A stretch of DNA of 6,449 bases from CAYUKK01 sp964445305 (GCA_964445305.1 CAYUKK010000100.1:1-6449), one strand, 5' to 3'. Numbered from the stretch's first letter, positions 1-6,316 are shown. The notes: a model not told the origin generated them from the letters alone. Made by a program: numbers and translations.

Positions 1-134
1 TACTCAAGGTCACAGCTGTTCTCTATTACCAGAAATTGGTCAAGCCCGTGGCGGATTTCCTGGGAGTGCCGGAGGAGGAATCCGAAATCATCAAGGTTAA
101 CGAACATTCGACAACCATCACCGTGCTCGAGTGA
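1..134 (+). CDS. C-terminal end of an unrecognised protein (5' truncated by the window)
   Basis: The frame that starts at base 3 is open from the window edge to a TGA at 132-134 and gives 43 residues, beginning LKVTAVLYYQKLV and ending STTITVLE. It reads as a mixed helix and strand tail with no membrane segment. The stop lies 8 bases before the next start, and the Shine-Dalgarno site of that gene begins in this stop codon region, so the two genes are probably cotranscribed. I do not recognise the family from so short a tail. The terminal pattern (a helix ending in LGVP, then a short strand near the C-terminus) faintly recalls histidine-phosphatase-type proteins, but this is a guess. The coding call is supported by the open frame and the tight spacing to the next gene. 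Confidence 0.6.
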   Translation, partial: LKVTAVLYYQKLVKPVADFLGVPEEESEIIKVNEHSTTITVLE

Positions 135-142
135 GGTGAACG

Positions 143-1315
143 ATGAAAAAGGTCATTCGCTTCTCTTTCAGCCTGACTTTCTTATTCCTTCTCTTTTCCA
201 CGAACGTCTTCGCTATCCCGGCCTTTGCCCGCAAATACAGCATGACCTGCAAGACATGCCATGCCCCCTTCCCCAAGCTCAAGGACTACGGTGAGGAATT
301 CGCCGGAAACGGGTTTGTTATCGCCGATAAAGAGACGCCCCGATACACCATCGAAACGGGCGATAGTTTCCTCACCCTCCTCCGGGAAATCCCCATCGCT
401 TTGCGCCTGGAAGGCTTTCTCACCTATAACAACTCCCGCGCTGAACAGTGGGACTTCACCTCTCCCTACCTCCTCAAGTTCCTCTCCGGCGGCGAGATCA
501 CAAAGAACATCTCCTACTATTTCTATTTCTTTTTCTCTGAGCGTGGGGAGGTGGCCGGAATCGAGGACGCGTTCTTGATGTTCAACAACCTCTTCGGGTC
601 AGATTTCGATTTCTATATCGGACAGTTCCAGGTTTCTGACCCCCTCTTCAAGCGTGAGCTCCGTCTCACTTTCGAGGACTATTCCATCTACCGGACCAAA
701 GTCGGCAAATCCAGCGTCAACTTGACCTACGATAGAGGCGTCATGCTGACCTATGGTTTTCCTTCGGGCACAGATTTTACCCTCGAAATCCTCAACGGGG
801 CCGGGATTGGCGAGGCCAACCCGCTTCGCAATTTCGACTCTGATAAATACAAGAACTTCGTCTGCCGCGTATCCCAGGACGCAGGGGAGCATCTGAGGGT
901 TGGAGGTTTCACCTATCTGGGCAAGGAGGAAAAGGAGGGAATCGGGAATTCCCTCTGGATGATTGGCGCCGACGCCACCCTTACCGCTTTCCCTTTCGAG
1001 CTCAATTTCCAGTTCGTCGAACGCCGCGACGGAGACCCCTTTTTCACCATGAGCGATGAACCGGCGGTCAAAACAAGAGGCGGCTTCGCCGAATTGCACT
1101 TCCTGCCTCAAGGAGACGATAGCCGCTGGTATATGGTCGGACTCTACAATTGGGTGGACTCAGAGCTCAAAGAACTCGACTACGGCTCGCTGACCTTTCA
1201 TATCGGCCGGATGCTCCGTCGCAACCTTCGGGCCATCGCCGAGCTGGGTTATATCTCGAAGAGCCCTTACGGAAGGCACGGTCGCTTTGCCCTTGGCCTG
1301 ACCACTGCTTTCTGA
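143..1315 (+). CDS. Exported monohaem c-type cytochrome / porin-like outer-membrane beta-barrel protein
   Basis: This 390-residue protein has a clear Sec signal peptide: MKK, a hydrophobic core at residues 7-19, and likely cleavage after VFA at residue 24. The mature N-terminus carries one haem-binding motif, CKTCH (Cys36, Cys39, His40), followed by PFPKLKDYGEEFAGNGF, a segment style I associate with exported haem proteins of anaerobic bacteria. From about residue 85 to the end the chain alternates aromatic and polar residues and ends in Phe390, as outer-membrane barrels do. Segments at 157-164 (FYIGQFQV), 196-202 (YDRGVML) and 217-221 (LNGAG) resemble phosphate-selective-porin (OprP/OprO-type) barrels. 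I infer a barrel with a single periplasmic haem, possibly linked to electron transfer across the outer membrane. Substrate and partner are unknown. The ATG at 143 is preceded by GAGGTG at 133-138. No other cytochrome gene is visible in the window. Confidence 0.85.
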   Translation: MKKVIRFSFSLTFLFLLFSTNVFAIPAFARKYSMTCKTCHAPFPKLKDYGEEFAGNGFVIADKETPRYTIETGDSFLTLLREIPIALRLEGFLTYNNSRAEQWDFTSPYLLKFLSGGEITKNISYYFYFFFSERGEVAGIEDAFLMFNNLFGSDFDFYIGQFQVSDPLFKRELRLTFEDYSIYRTKVGKSSVNLTYDRGVMLTYGFPSGTDFTLEILNGAGIGEANPLRNFDSDKYKNFVCRVSQDAGEHLRVGGFTYLGKEEKEGIGNSLWMIGADATLTAFPFELNFQFVERRDGDPFFTMSDEPAVKTRGGFAELHFLPQGDDSRWYMVGLYNWVDSELKELDYGSLTFHIGRMLRRNLRAIAELGYISKSPYGRHGRFALGLTTAF

Positions 1316-1344
1316 AAAGCTCAAGCTAAGCTCTTAAGCTTCTC
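1314..1344. terminator. Possible bidirectional hairpin at a convergent gene junction
   Basis: The arms GAAAAGCTCAAG (1314-1325) and CTTAAGCTTCTC (1333-1344) pair at 10 of 12 positions around a 7-base loop. The structure covers the stop codons of both the porin-like gene and the TPR gene, which are only 5 bases apart. It could stop transcription or stabilise the 3' ends in both directions. There is no long T-run after either arm, so it is not a textbook intrinsic terminator. The pairing is seen; the function is inferred. Confidence 0.35.
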
Positions 1345-3423
1345 GCCGACATCCCGGTAGGCAGCGTTCCAATGACGAATCTGGTCATAAAGAGACCTGG
1401 CCTTCTCCCTATCCCCTTTCTCTTCGTAGAGAGAAGCCAGCTCGTATTGAAGAGCAAAGAATTCTTCTGAGCCCTGGGTGACGATCTTGAGGCACTCCTT
1501 GAGCCACTTCTCCGCCTCTTCAAAGTCTTTCTTTTTTCGATAAGCCTTACCGATGATGCTGTAGCATTCAAGAGCCCGGCCCGGGTCTTCAGAAGCCAGC
1601 ACCAGCTCTTCCACGGCCTCATCGATAAGGTTCTGCTCGAGGAAAGCCAAGCCCAGATGGTAACGCGTTTCAAAATCTTTGGTCCCCACTTTTTTTCGAA
1701 CTTCTTCCCGGAAGTCACGAACAATGTCCGAAAGGTCCTTTTCCAGGATGGAAATATCGCCCTGCAGCTGCCGGTCCCGGACGGTCCGGATCATTTCCAG
1801 CTCTTCCCTGATCCGATCGGTTAAATCATAAAATGACCTCCCCCCTGTCTCCTCTGCCGGGAGAGGAAGAATCTCTGTGTCGGAAAAAATCTCCGCCGCC
1901 GTGATCCTCTTCTCATCCGGCTCTTGCTCTTCCAACCGGGAGAAAGACGTTCTCGCTCCTTCTGGGGAAGCCTCAAGCTTTGTCTCCACCTCCTTGACTT
2001 TCTCCACCCGGAGAGGGATTTCCTCCTCCCGGATCTCGGGCTTCACCTCTTCCAAGCTTTTCAGTTTCTCTTCAACCTTGGCCGAGCGGGGAAAGCGTTG
2101 GCTCAAGTTTTCCAGAATCCGGCGGGCATTTCGGACAAGCCCCATGCTCACATAGAGGTCTACTTTGGAGAGAAGGAAATCGATATCTTCCTCGCCACCG
2201 GCCCTCGAGAGGAGTTCCTCTTCTCCTATCTTTTCCTCAGCAAAGCCGAGCTTGCGGCGAAGGTCATGATATTCCTCGACCAGGCTCTTGTCCTTCGGAC
2301 AGAGCTCGATGAGCTCCGTCAAGGCGACAAACATCTTCTCCGTCAAGTGGCGATCCCGGGCTTCCTTCAAGATAACCCGCCAGACGAGTTCCTGCTTGGC
2401 TTTATCGCGGCCGGCCTTGAGAATGGAAGCCAGCTTTTCCAGGGCGGGAACATACGCGTGCCTGGCGCTAAGCACGATCCCCAGTAAACCGATGGCTTTT
2501 TCATCCTTTTGTTTCTTGAGCAAATTGTTAAGAAGAGGCTCAAAGAGCTCATAAGCTTGCTCCGGCCTGTCCTGGAGAGCGTAAACTTTTCCGAGTTTGA
2601 TTCGGGCGCGCGTTTCGCGAGGCTCCACGGCCACCACTTTAGAAAAAATCTCCTCGGCTTCCTTGAGCTCCCCCTTATCGAAGAGGAGAGAACCGAGGAG
2701 GACCCAAAATCGAACGTTGGAGCCATCTCCCTTGAGCATTTCCCGGACAATCTCGATGGCTTCTTCTACTCGCCCCCGCCGCTTGAGAACCTCAACGTGG
2801 TTTGCGATTGTCCTCTCATGGCCTGGGTTGATTTGCCTTGCTTTGTGGATAGCTTTCGCCGCTTCCTCGATATTACCTTGGCCGAGGAGGACCTCTGCCG
2901 CCTCGTTGAGTTGAACCAGAGCTTCCTCCGGATATCCCTGCCCCTGCAAAAGCTCGGCCAGGGTGAGCTTGTAAGAGACGTTGTTCCGGTCCAATCGGAC
3001 AAGCTTATCGAACAAGAAGATGAGCTCCTTGACCCTGTTTTCCCGGCGTAGAATCTCAGCCGCCCTGAGATATTCTCTCCGGGCTTCTTGGACAAACCCC
3101 TGATTCCCATAGAGGTCGCCCATCTTGACCATGGCCACGACATGCCCCGGGTCGAGTTTATTGATCTTCCTGTAGATGGCCAAGGCTTGCTGGTAATAAC
3201 CCTTCGATTCGTAGTAGCCACCGACACTCTGGAAGGCTTTAATCGCTTCGGCAATGCGGCCGAGCTGAAGATAGAGGTCGCCGATGAGGTTGTTGATACT
3301 TAAATCGGCTGGCTCGCCAGCGAGGAGCTTCTTGTATTCTTCGATGGCTTCTTCCAAACGGCCAGCTTTGACCAGCCTCTCGGCAATTTCGACCGTCTTG
3401 GTCTTGTCCACTCGGTTATTCAT
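1321..3423 (-). CDS. Large tetratricopeptide repeat (TPR) protein, last gene of the ribosomal/tRNA operon
   Basis: This 700-residue protein has no signal peptide or membrane segment, so it is probably cytoplasmic. Residues about 10-310 are tandem TPR units, with repeats of the form G-x-x-x-E-A-x-x-x-Y/F and a following proline (for example AGRLEEAIEEYKKLLAGEPA near residue 20). A helical stretch follows, with another TPR-like unit near 420-455, then a charged Glu/Lys-rich linker at about 460-530. A long helical segment at about 530-580 leads into a second TPR block (about 585-700) with YHLGLAFLEQNLIDEAVEEL and YELASLYEEKGDREKARSLY. The C-terminal block is of a type I recall in multi-TPR proteins of deltaproteobacteria. 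TPRs bind proteins; the partner here is unknown. Its ATG overlaps the RNase HII stop as ATGA (3420-3423), with a GGGG run 6 bases upstream, so translation is probably coupled. No enzymatic domain is visible. Confidence 0.9.
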   Translation of the reverse strand: MNNRVDKTKTVEIAERLVKAGRLEEAIEEYKKLLAGEPADLSINNLIGDLYLQLGRIAEAIKAFQSVGGYYESKGYYQQALAIYRKINKLDPGHVVAMVKMGDLYGNQGFVQEARREYLRAAEILRRENRVKELIFLFDKLVRLDRNNVSYKLTLAELLQGQGYPEEALVQLNEAAEVLLGQGNIEEAAKAIHKARQINPGHERTIANHVEVLKRRGRVEEAIEIVREMLKGDGSNVRFWVLLGSLLFDKGELKEAEEIFSKVVAVEPRETRARIKLGKVYALQDRPEQAYELFEPLLNNLLKKQKDEKAIGLLGIVLSARHAYVPALEKLASILKAGRDKAKQELVWRVILKEARDRHLTEKMFVALTELIELCPKDKSLVEEYHDLRRKLGFAEEKIGEEELLSRAGGEEDIDFLLSKVDLYVSMGLVRNARRILENLSQRFPRSAKVEEKLKSLEEVKPEIREEEIPLRVEKVKEVETKLEASPEGARTSFSRLEEQEPDEKRITAAEIFSDTEILPLPAEETGGRSFYDLTDRIREELEMIRTVRDRQLQGDISILEKDLSDIVRDFREEVRKKVGTKDFETRYHLGLAFLEQNLIDEAVEELVLASEDPGRALECYSIIGKAYRKKKDFEEAEKWLKECLKIVTQGSEEFFALQYELASLYEEKGDREKARSLYDQIRHWNAAYRDVGEKLKSLA

Positions 3424-4052
3424 TCGAAACCCCGACCCCTGAGGTTGAAACTCATCCGGTGAAGGGGCGAAGGTCCCTTCTCCCGCAACGCCTGATAATG
3501 CTCTTTAGTGCCGTAGCCTTTGTTGCGGCCGAGATGATAACCCTGGTAATAGTCTTCAAGAATTTGGATCAGCTCGTCGCGGACGACCTTGGCGATGATG
3601 GAAGCTGCCGCAATCGAGATCGAGACCCTGTCCCCGCCAGGGAGGCAAAGCTCCGGGCACGGAAATTGGGCCCTGGCCTGTTTGGGGCCATCGATCAAAA
3701 GAAAATCCGGACGTAAGGCCAAGCTCTCGATGGCTCTTTTCATAGCTTCGATGGAAGCCCAATAGATGTTGAGCTTGTCAATCTCGTAGGCTGAAGCGGC
3801 TCCCACTCCAACCGTCTCCGCTTCGGCCAGGATGCGAGCGGCAAGCCTCGAGCGCTTCAGGGGAGAAAGGGATTTGGAATCGTTGACCTCCTTCAACCAT
3901 CCCCTGACGGGTCGTTCAATCAGCCGGGGCGGAAAGACCACAGCGGCCGCGATGACCGGCCCAAAGAGCGCTCCTCTTCCTGCTTCATCCACACCAGCAA
4001 TCCTCCCCCCGTGCTGCCGGAAAATCTGCCGTTCAACCCTGAAACTGGCCAT
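3420..4052 (-). CDS. rnhB: Ribonuclease HII
   Basis: RNase HII cuts the RNA strand of RNA/DNA hybrids and starts removal of single ribonucleotides from DNA in the cytoplasm. The 210-residue length is normal. The four acidic metal ligands are present: Asp22 and Glu23 in GVDEAGRG, Asp121 in LLIDG, and Asp159 in AKVVRDEL. Other family signatures are NDSKSLSP (57-64), SIAAASIIAKV (146-156), NKGYGTKEHY and the terminal GPSPLHRMSF. One small deviation is GRGALFGPV where many members have GRGPLAGPV. The ATG at 4052 has GGAAGG at 4058-4063 (minus strand), 5 bases upstream. The gene follows rplS after 35 bases, and its TGA overlaps the start of the TPR gene. rnhB downstream of rplS is a common arrangement. 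Confidence 0.97.
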   Translation of the reverse strand: MASFRVERQIFRQHGGRIAGVDEAGRGALFGPVIAAAVVFPPRLIERPVRGWLKEVNDSKSLSPLKRSRLAARILAEAETVGVGAASAYEIDKLNIYWASIEAMKRAIESLALRPDFLLIDGPKQARAQFPCPELCLPGGDRVSISIAAASIIAKVVRDELIQILEDYYQGYHLGRNKGYGTKEHYQALREKGPSPLHRMSFNLRGRGFE

Positions 4053-4053
4053 C

Positions 4054-4073
4054 TTCGCCTTCCAGCAGGCGAA
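4054..4073 (-). promoter_or_regulatory. Hairpin masking the rnhB ribosome binding site
   Basis: In the rplS-rnhB gap the minus-strand RNA reads TTCGCCT, a 6-base loop, then AGGCGAA: a perfect 7-bp stem ending one base before the rnhB ATG. The rnhB Shine-Dalgarno GGAAGG (4058-4063) lies half in the loop and half in the 3' arm. A run of T lies 5' of the stem in the transcript rather than 3', so it is not an intrinsic terminator for this strand. It could lower rnhB translation relative to rplS. Pairing is directly visible; the regulatory role is inferred. Confidence 0.5.
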
Positions 4074-4087
4074 AAAACGAGCTGCTC

Positions 4088-4429
4088 CTATTTAACCTCC
4101 CTAAGCTTGGCTGCTTTCCCCTTGAGGTCTCTAAGGTAATACAGCTTGGCTCGCCTGATTCTTCCCTTCTTGACCACCTCCACCTTTTTTATCGCCCGAG
4201 AATGCAAGGGAAAGATCCTTTCGACACCGATGCCGAAAGAGATTTTCCGGACGGTGAAGGTCGTCCCGAGGCCGCGACCTCGCTTGGAAATAACGTCGCC
4301 CTTAAAAACCTGGATGCGCTCTTTGTCGCCTTCTTTGATGATAACGTGGACCTTGACGGTATCCCCAACATCAAAAGGCTCCACGTCCGTTTTCAGCTGC
4401 TTTTGCTCGGCCAAATCAATCAGGCTCAT
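4088..4429 (-). CDS. rplS: 50S ribosomal protein L19
   Basis: L19 is a structural protein of the large subunit located at the interface with the 30S subunit. The 113 residues align along their whole length with the family: an N-terminal helix, then FDVGDTVKVHV (19-29), the basic ISKRGRGLGTTFTVRKIS segment, GVERIFPLHS, and the conserved end RRAKLYYLRDLKGKAAKLRE. The chosen ATG at 4429 lies inside the last codons of trmD, giving a 14-base overlap. It is preceded by a purine-rich GGAAAGG within trmD, which looks like a strong ribosome binding site. The stop is TAG. Placement directly after trmD is conserved across many bacteria. Confidence 0.98.
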   Translation of the reverse strand: MSLIDLAEQKQLKTDVEPFDVGDTVKVHVIIKEGDKERIQVFKGDVISKRGRGLGTTFTVRKISFGIGVERIFPLHSRAIKKVEVVKKGRIRRAKLYYLRDLKGKAAKLREVK

Positions 4430-5162
4430 CGTCCTTTCCTTTCTTTATGACGGAATCAAGCAATTTTCTTTCCTCGGGGCTCAGGCTTTGCTCATCCAGA
4501 AGGTCGGGCCGCATCCTCCACGTCTTCTCCAGAGCCTTTTTTCGCCGCCAGGCCTGGATCCGGGCATGATCACCGGAAAAAAGGACAGCCGGAACTTTCA
4601 TGCCGCGAAAATCCCGTGGCCGCGTGTAATGAGGAAAATCGAGGAGGCCGCTGGAAAAAGAATCCTTCCGCACGGAAGCCTCTTTCCCAACAACTCCAGG
4701 AATAAACCTGGCCACAGCGTCGACGATGACCCAGGCTGCGGGCTCACCACCGGTGAGGACGTAATCGCCCACCGAAAGCTCGCCGTCGACGAGGTGCTGA
4801 CTGACCCTCTCGTCAACGCCTTCATAGCGGCCGCAGATCAATATGACCTGGGGGATGCTGGCCAGCTGCTCGGCCAGGGAGGAGTTGAACTTCTGCCCGC
4901 AGGGAGAGAGAAGGTAGACAGCACTCCTTTCGTCCTGCTTCAAGCTCTCGACAGCCTCGAAAATGGGCTCTGGCTTGAGAACCATGCCCTCGCCTCCTCC
5001 ATAAGGCCGGTCATCCACTTGCCTGTGCCGGCCCCGGGCGAAATCCCTCAAGTCGTGCACCCGCACCTCCAGCTTCTTTTTTTCCAGCGCCTTCTTCACC
5101 ACGCCCCCTGAAAACACGCTGGCCAACATTTCAGGGAAGATGGTAATTATATCAAACCTCAT
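4416..5162 (-). CDS. trmD: tRNA (guanine-N1-)-methyltransferase
   Basis: TrmD transfers a methyl group from S-adenosylmethionine to N1 of G37 in tRNAs reading codons with G36, which prevents +1 frameshifting. It acts as a cytoplasmic homodimer with a trefoil-knot SPOUT fold. The 248-residue length is typical. Signatures include DDRPYGGGEGM (50-60), LICGRYEGVDERV (108-120), SVGDYVLTGGEPA (130-142), the catalytic-region Arg152 in VARF and Asp167 in RKDSF (matching E. coli Arg154 and Asp169 by alignment from memory), and LLDFPHYTRP. The ATG at 5162 overlaps the end of rimM by 11 bases. Only a weak GGA lies upstream, so translation probably depends on ribosomes finishing rimM. The 3' end overlaps rplS. 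Confidence 0.98.
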   Translation of the reverse strand: MRFDIITIFPEMLASVFSGGVVKKALEKKKLEVRVHDLRDFARGRHRQVDDRPYGGGEGMVLKPEPIFEAVESLKQDERSAVYLLSPCGQKFNSSLAEQLASIPQVILICGRYEGVDERVSQHLVDGELSVGDYVLTGGEPAAWVIVDAVARFIPGVVGKEASVRKDSFSSGLLDFPHYTRPRDFRGMKVPAVLFSGDHARIQAWRRKKALEKTWRMRPDLLDEQSLSPEERKLLDSVIKKGKDDEPD

Positions 5163-5661
5163 CTAAGTCCAAAAGACCCGCCGGGGGGTCAACCAGAATC
5201 TCCTTTTCGGTTACGTTCACCCGTTTGCAGATGGAGGCGTGGAAAGGGATGAGGATTTCGCGGCCGCCTTTCTTGACGACAAGAAGGTTGTTCTCCGGGA
5301 CCGAAATCGCATCGACAACAACACCGATTTTATTGCCTTCCGGGCCGATAACCGAACATCCCTTGAGCTGGTGAAGATAGTACTCGCCTTCTTCGAGCAA
5401 TTCAAGGCCCTCCTCCGGCACGAACACTTCGGCCCCGGCCAGGCTGTCCGCCTCGGCCAGCGTGGTCACGCCATCGAGCTTGACGTCGTAGGCCCCGCCT
5501 CGCCGGGAAAAAGATTCGACTTTATATTCCTTCATCCCCCCTTCCCTTTCGATGTAGATTTTTTTAAGCGTCGGGAATCTGATTAACCCCGGTCGGTAGA
5601 ATCTGAGCTTGACCTGCCCTTCCTTCCCTTGACTCCTCAGTATCCTCCCAACGCTTATCAA
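5152..5661 (-). CDS. rimM: Ribosome maturation factor RimM (TTG start)
   Basis: RimM binds S19 and assists maturation of the 30S head. The 169 residues show the N-terminal RimM domain (about 1-85, with VGRILRSQGKEGQVKLRFY) and the C-terminal PRC barrel (about 90-165, with EGEYYLHQLKGCSVI and ILIPFHASICKRVNV, ending LVDPPAGLLDL). The usual YYxxDL motif has Gln in place of Asp here. The only start that preserves the conserved first strand is TTG at 5659-5661, directly next to the TAG of khpA with no bases between. An AAAGGG stretch in the last khpA codons can serve as ribosome binding site. The end overlaps trmD by 11 bases. Confidence 0.96.
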   Translation of the reverse strand: MISVGRILRSQGKEGQVKLRFYRPGLIRFPTLKKIYIEREGGMKEYKVESFSRRGGAYDVKLDGVTTLAEADSLAGAEVFVPEEGLELLEEGEYYLHQLKGCSVIGPEGNKIGVVVDAISVPENNLLVVKKGGREILIPFHASICKRVNVTEKEILVDPPAGLLDLDEV

Positions 5662-5898
5662 CTAACCCTTTTCAATAATCTCGAGGTTGAATCTCCTCTT
5701 CAGCTTCATGCCTGCGGCACCGAGGATTATCCGAATGGCGCGCGCGGTTCTGCCCTGTTTGCCGATGACCTTTCCCAAATCCTCCGGAGCGACCTTGAGT
5801 TCAAGGATGGTGGTCTGCTCTCCTTCGAGCTGGGAAACCATCACCTTTTCCGGGTTGTCCACTAGCGATTTGGCGATCAATTCAACGAGCTCCTTCAC
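5662..5898 (-). CDS. khpA: KH-domain RNA-binding protein KhpA (YlqC family; GTG start)
   Basis: This small RNA-binding protein has 78 residues and a single KH domain. The nucleic-acid-binding loop is GKVIGKQGR at 42-50, with the GxxG core Gly46-Lys-Gln-Gly49. The first half, KELVELIAKSLVDNPEKV, followed by VAPEDLGKVIGKQG, is characteristic of the KhpA/YlqC family, which in Gram-positive bacteria partners KhpB (Jag/EloR) in RNA binding. The start is GTG at 5896-5898, preceded by a near-perfect AAGGAGGT (5903-5910) 4 bases upstream. That site decides the start. It follows rpsP after 17 bases and directly abuts rimM, its usual position in non-enteric bacteria. The C-terminus, RFNLEIIEKG, is complete. 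Confidence 0.96.
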   Translation of the reverse strand: MKELVELIAKSLVDNPEKVMVSQLEGEQTTILELKVAPEDLGKVIGKQGRTARAIRIILGAAGMKLKRRFNLEIIEKG

Positions 5899-5907
5899 AG
5901 TGACCTC

Positions 5908-5928
5908 CTTAATGATTAAGAATGATTA
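5908..5928. repeat. Short direct repeat / palindrome at the rpsP-khpA junction
   Basis: AATGATTA occurs twice 10 bases apart (5911-5918 and 5921-5928), and a third copy lies at 6201-6208 in the rpsP leader. The first copy is the centre of a 13-base palindrome, CTTAATGATTAAG (5908-5920), next to the khpA ribosome binding site. The two copies overlap the rpsP stop and last codons. This may be chance in an AT-rich spot. Confidence 0.3.
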
Positions 5929-6179
5929 GGCGTATTGCTATTTGAAAGGGTAGCTCTATGCAAAAGGGACTGGACGGTTGGCGATACTCGCGCCCCTTTT
6001 TTCAGCCAGGCGTTAGCTTTCTCAAGGTCGATCTTGATCTCGGCCGGGTCCTTGAGGGGGTCATAGGTCCCGATGAAATCCTTGGCCTTGCCCTGACGGG
6101 GATTCCTCGCCTCCATGACCACAATCCGGTAGAATGGCTTCTTCTTGGCACCGAATCGCATCAATCGCATGCTCAACAT
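5916..6179 (-). CDS. rpsP: 30S ribosomal protein S16
   Basis: S16 is an early-assembling small-subunit protein. The 87 residues include the hallmark RFGAKKKPFYRIVVMEARNPRQGK and the FIGTYDPL segment, then the helical ALxKANAWLKKGARVSPTVQSLL-like C-terminal half. After LHRATL the tail (SNSNTPNHS) is variable, as usual. The ATG at 6179 gives MLSMRLMRF, matching the family's usual few residues before the conserved first strand. An in-frame TGA 9 bases upstream excludes a longer form, and a weak AAAGTGA lies 6 bases before the ATG. An internal ATG at codon 4 would cut the first strand and is less likely. It is the first gene of the operon. Confidence 0.97.
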   Translation of the reverse strand: MLSMRLMRFGAKKKPFYRIVVMEARNPRQGKAKDFIGTYDPLKDPAEIKIDLEKANAWLKKGARVSPTVQSLLHRATLSNSNTPNHS

Positions 6180-6211
6180 GAGTAGTCACTTTCATCTAAA
6201 AATGATTATCC

Positions 6212-6240
6212 ATCATAGCGAAATTTCCCGTCTAAGTCAA
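6212..6240 (-). promoter_or_regulatory. Sigma70-type promoter of the rpsP operon
   Basis: On the minus strand TTGACT (6235-6240) and TATGAT (6212-6217) are separated by exactly 17 bases; each matches the consensus hexamer at 5 of 6 positions. Transcription would start near 6205, leaving a leader of about 25 bases before the rpsP ATG. No other minus-strand site of this quality stands out in the 137-base intergenic region. Confidence 0.75.
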
Positions 6241-6265
6241 ATCCTTTCAGCATCCGAGGGAATTT

Positions 6266-6292
6266 TTGACAGGGGAAGCAGAAACTGATAAT
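6266..6292 (+). promoter_or_regulatory. Probable sigma70-type promoter of the symporter gene
   Basis: A perfect -35 hexamer TTGACA (6266-6271) is followed after 15 bases by GATAAT (6287-6292), a 5 of 6 match to the -10 consensus. The spacer is shorter than the preferred 17. The start site would be near 6299, about 18 bases before the ATG at 6317. It lies back to back with the rpsP promoter. Confidence 0.5.
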
Positions 6293-6316
6293 GGTAAGCT
6301 TCCTCAGGGCATAAAG

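Noticed and set aside
599..1111. A 170-codon minus-strand frame opposite the porin-like gene
   Set aside because: The plus-strand gene has a signal peptide, haem motif and barrel pattern across this region; the antisense product shows no domain.
1924..3051. Two plus-strand open frames (1924-2487 and 2509-3051) opposite the TPR gene
   Set aside because: They lie inside a long repeat-structured protein gene on the other strand; antisense frames of Glu/Leu-rich genes are often free of stops. No recognisable product.
4054..4080. Rho-independent terminator between rplS and rnhB
   Set aside because: The stem is good but the T-run lies before it on the transcribed strand, so it cannot act as a standard terminator for this operon. 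It is better read as a structure over the rnhB ribosome binding site.
4146..5111. A 321-codon open frame on the plus strand opposite rplS and trmD
   Set aside because: It is fully antisense to two unmistakable conserved genes, its translation resembles no family I know, and it has the mixed composition of a shadow frame.
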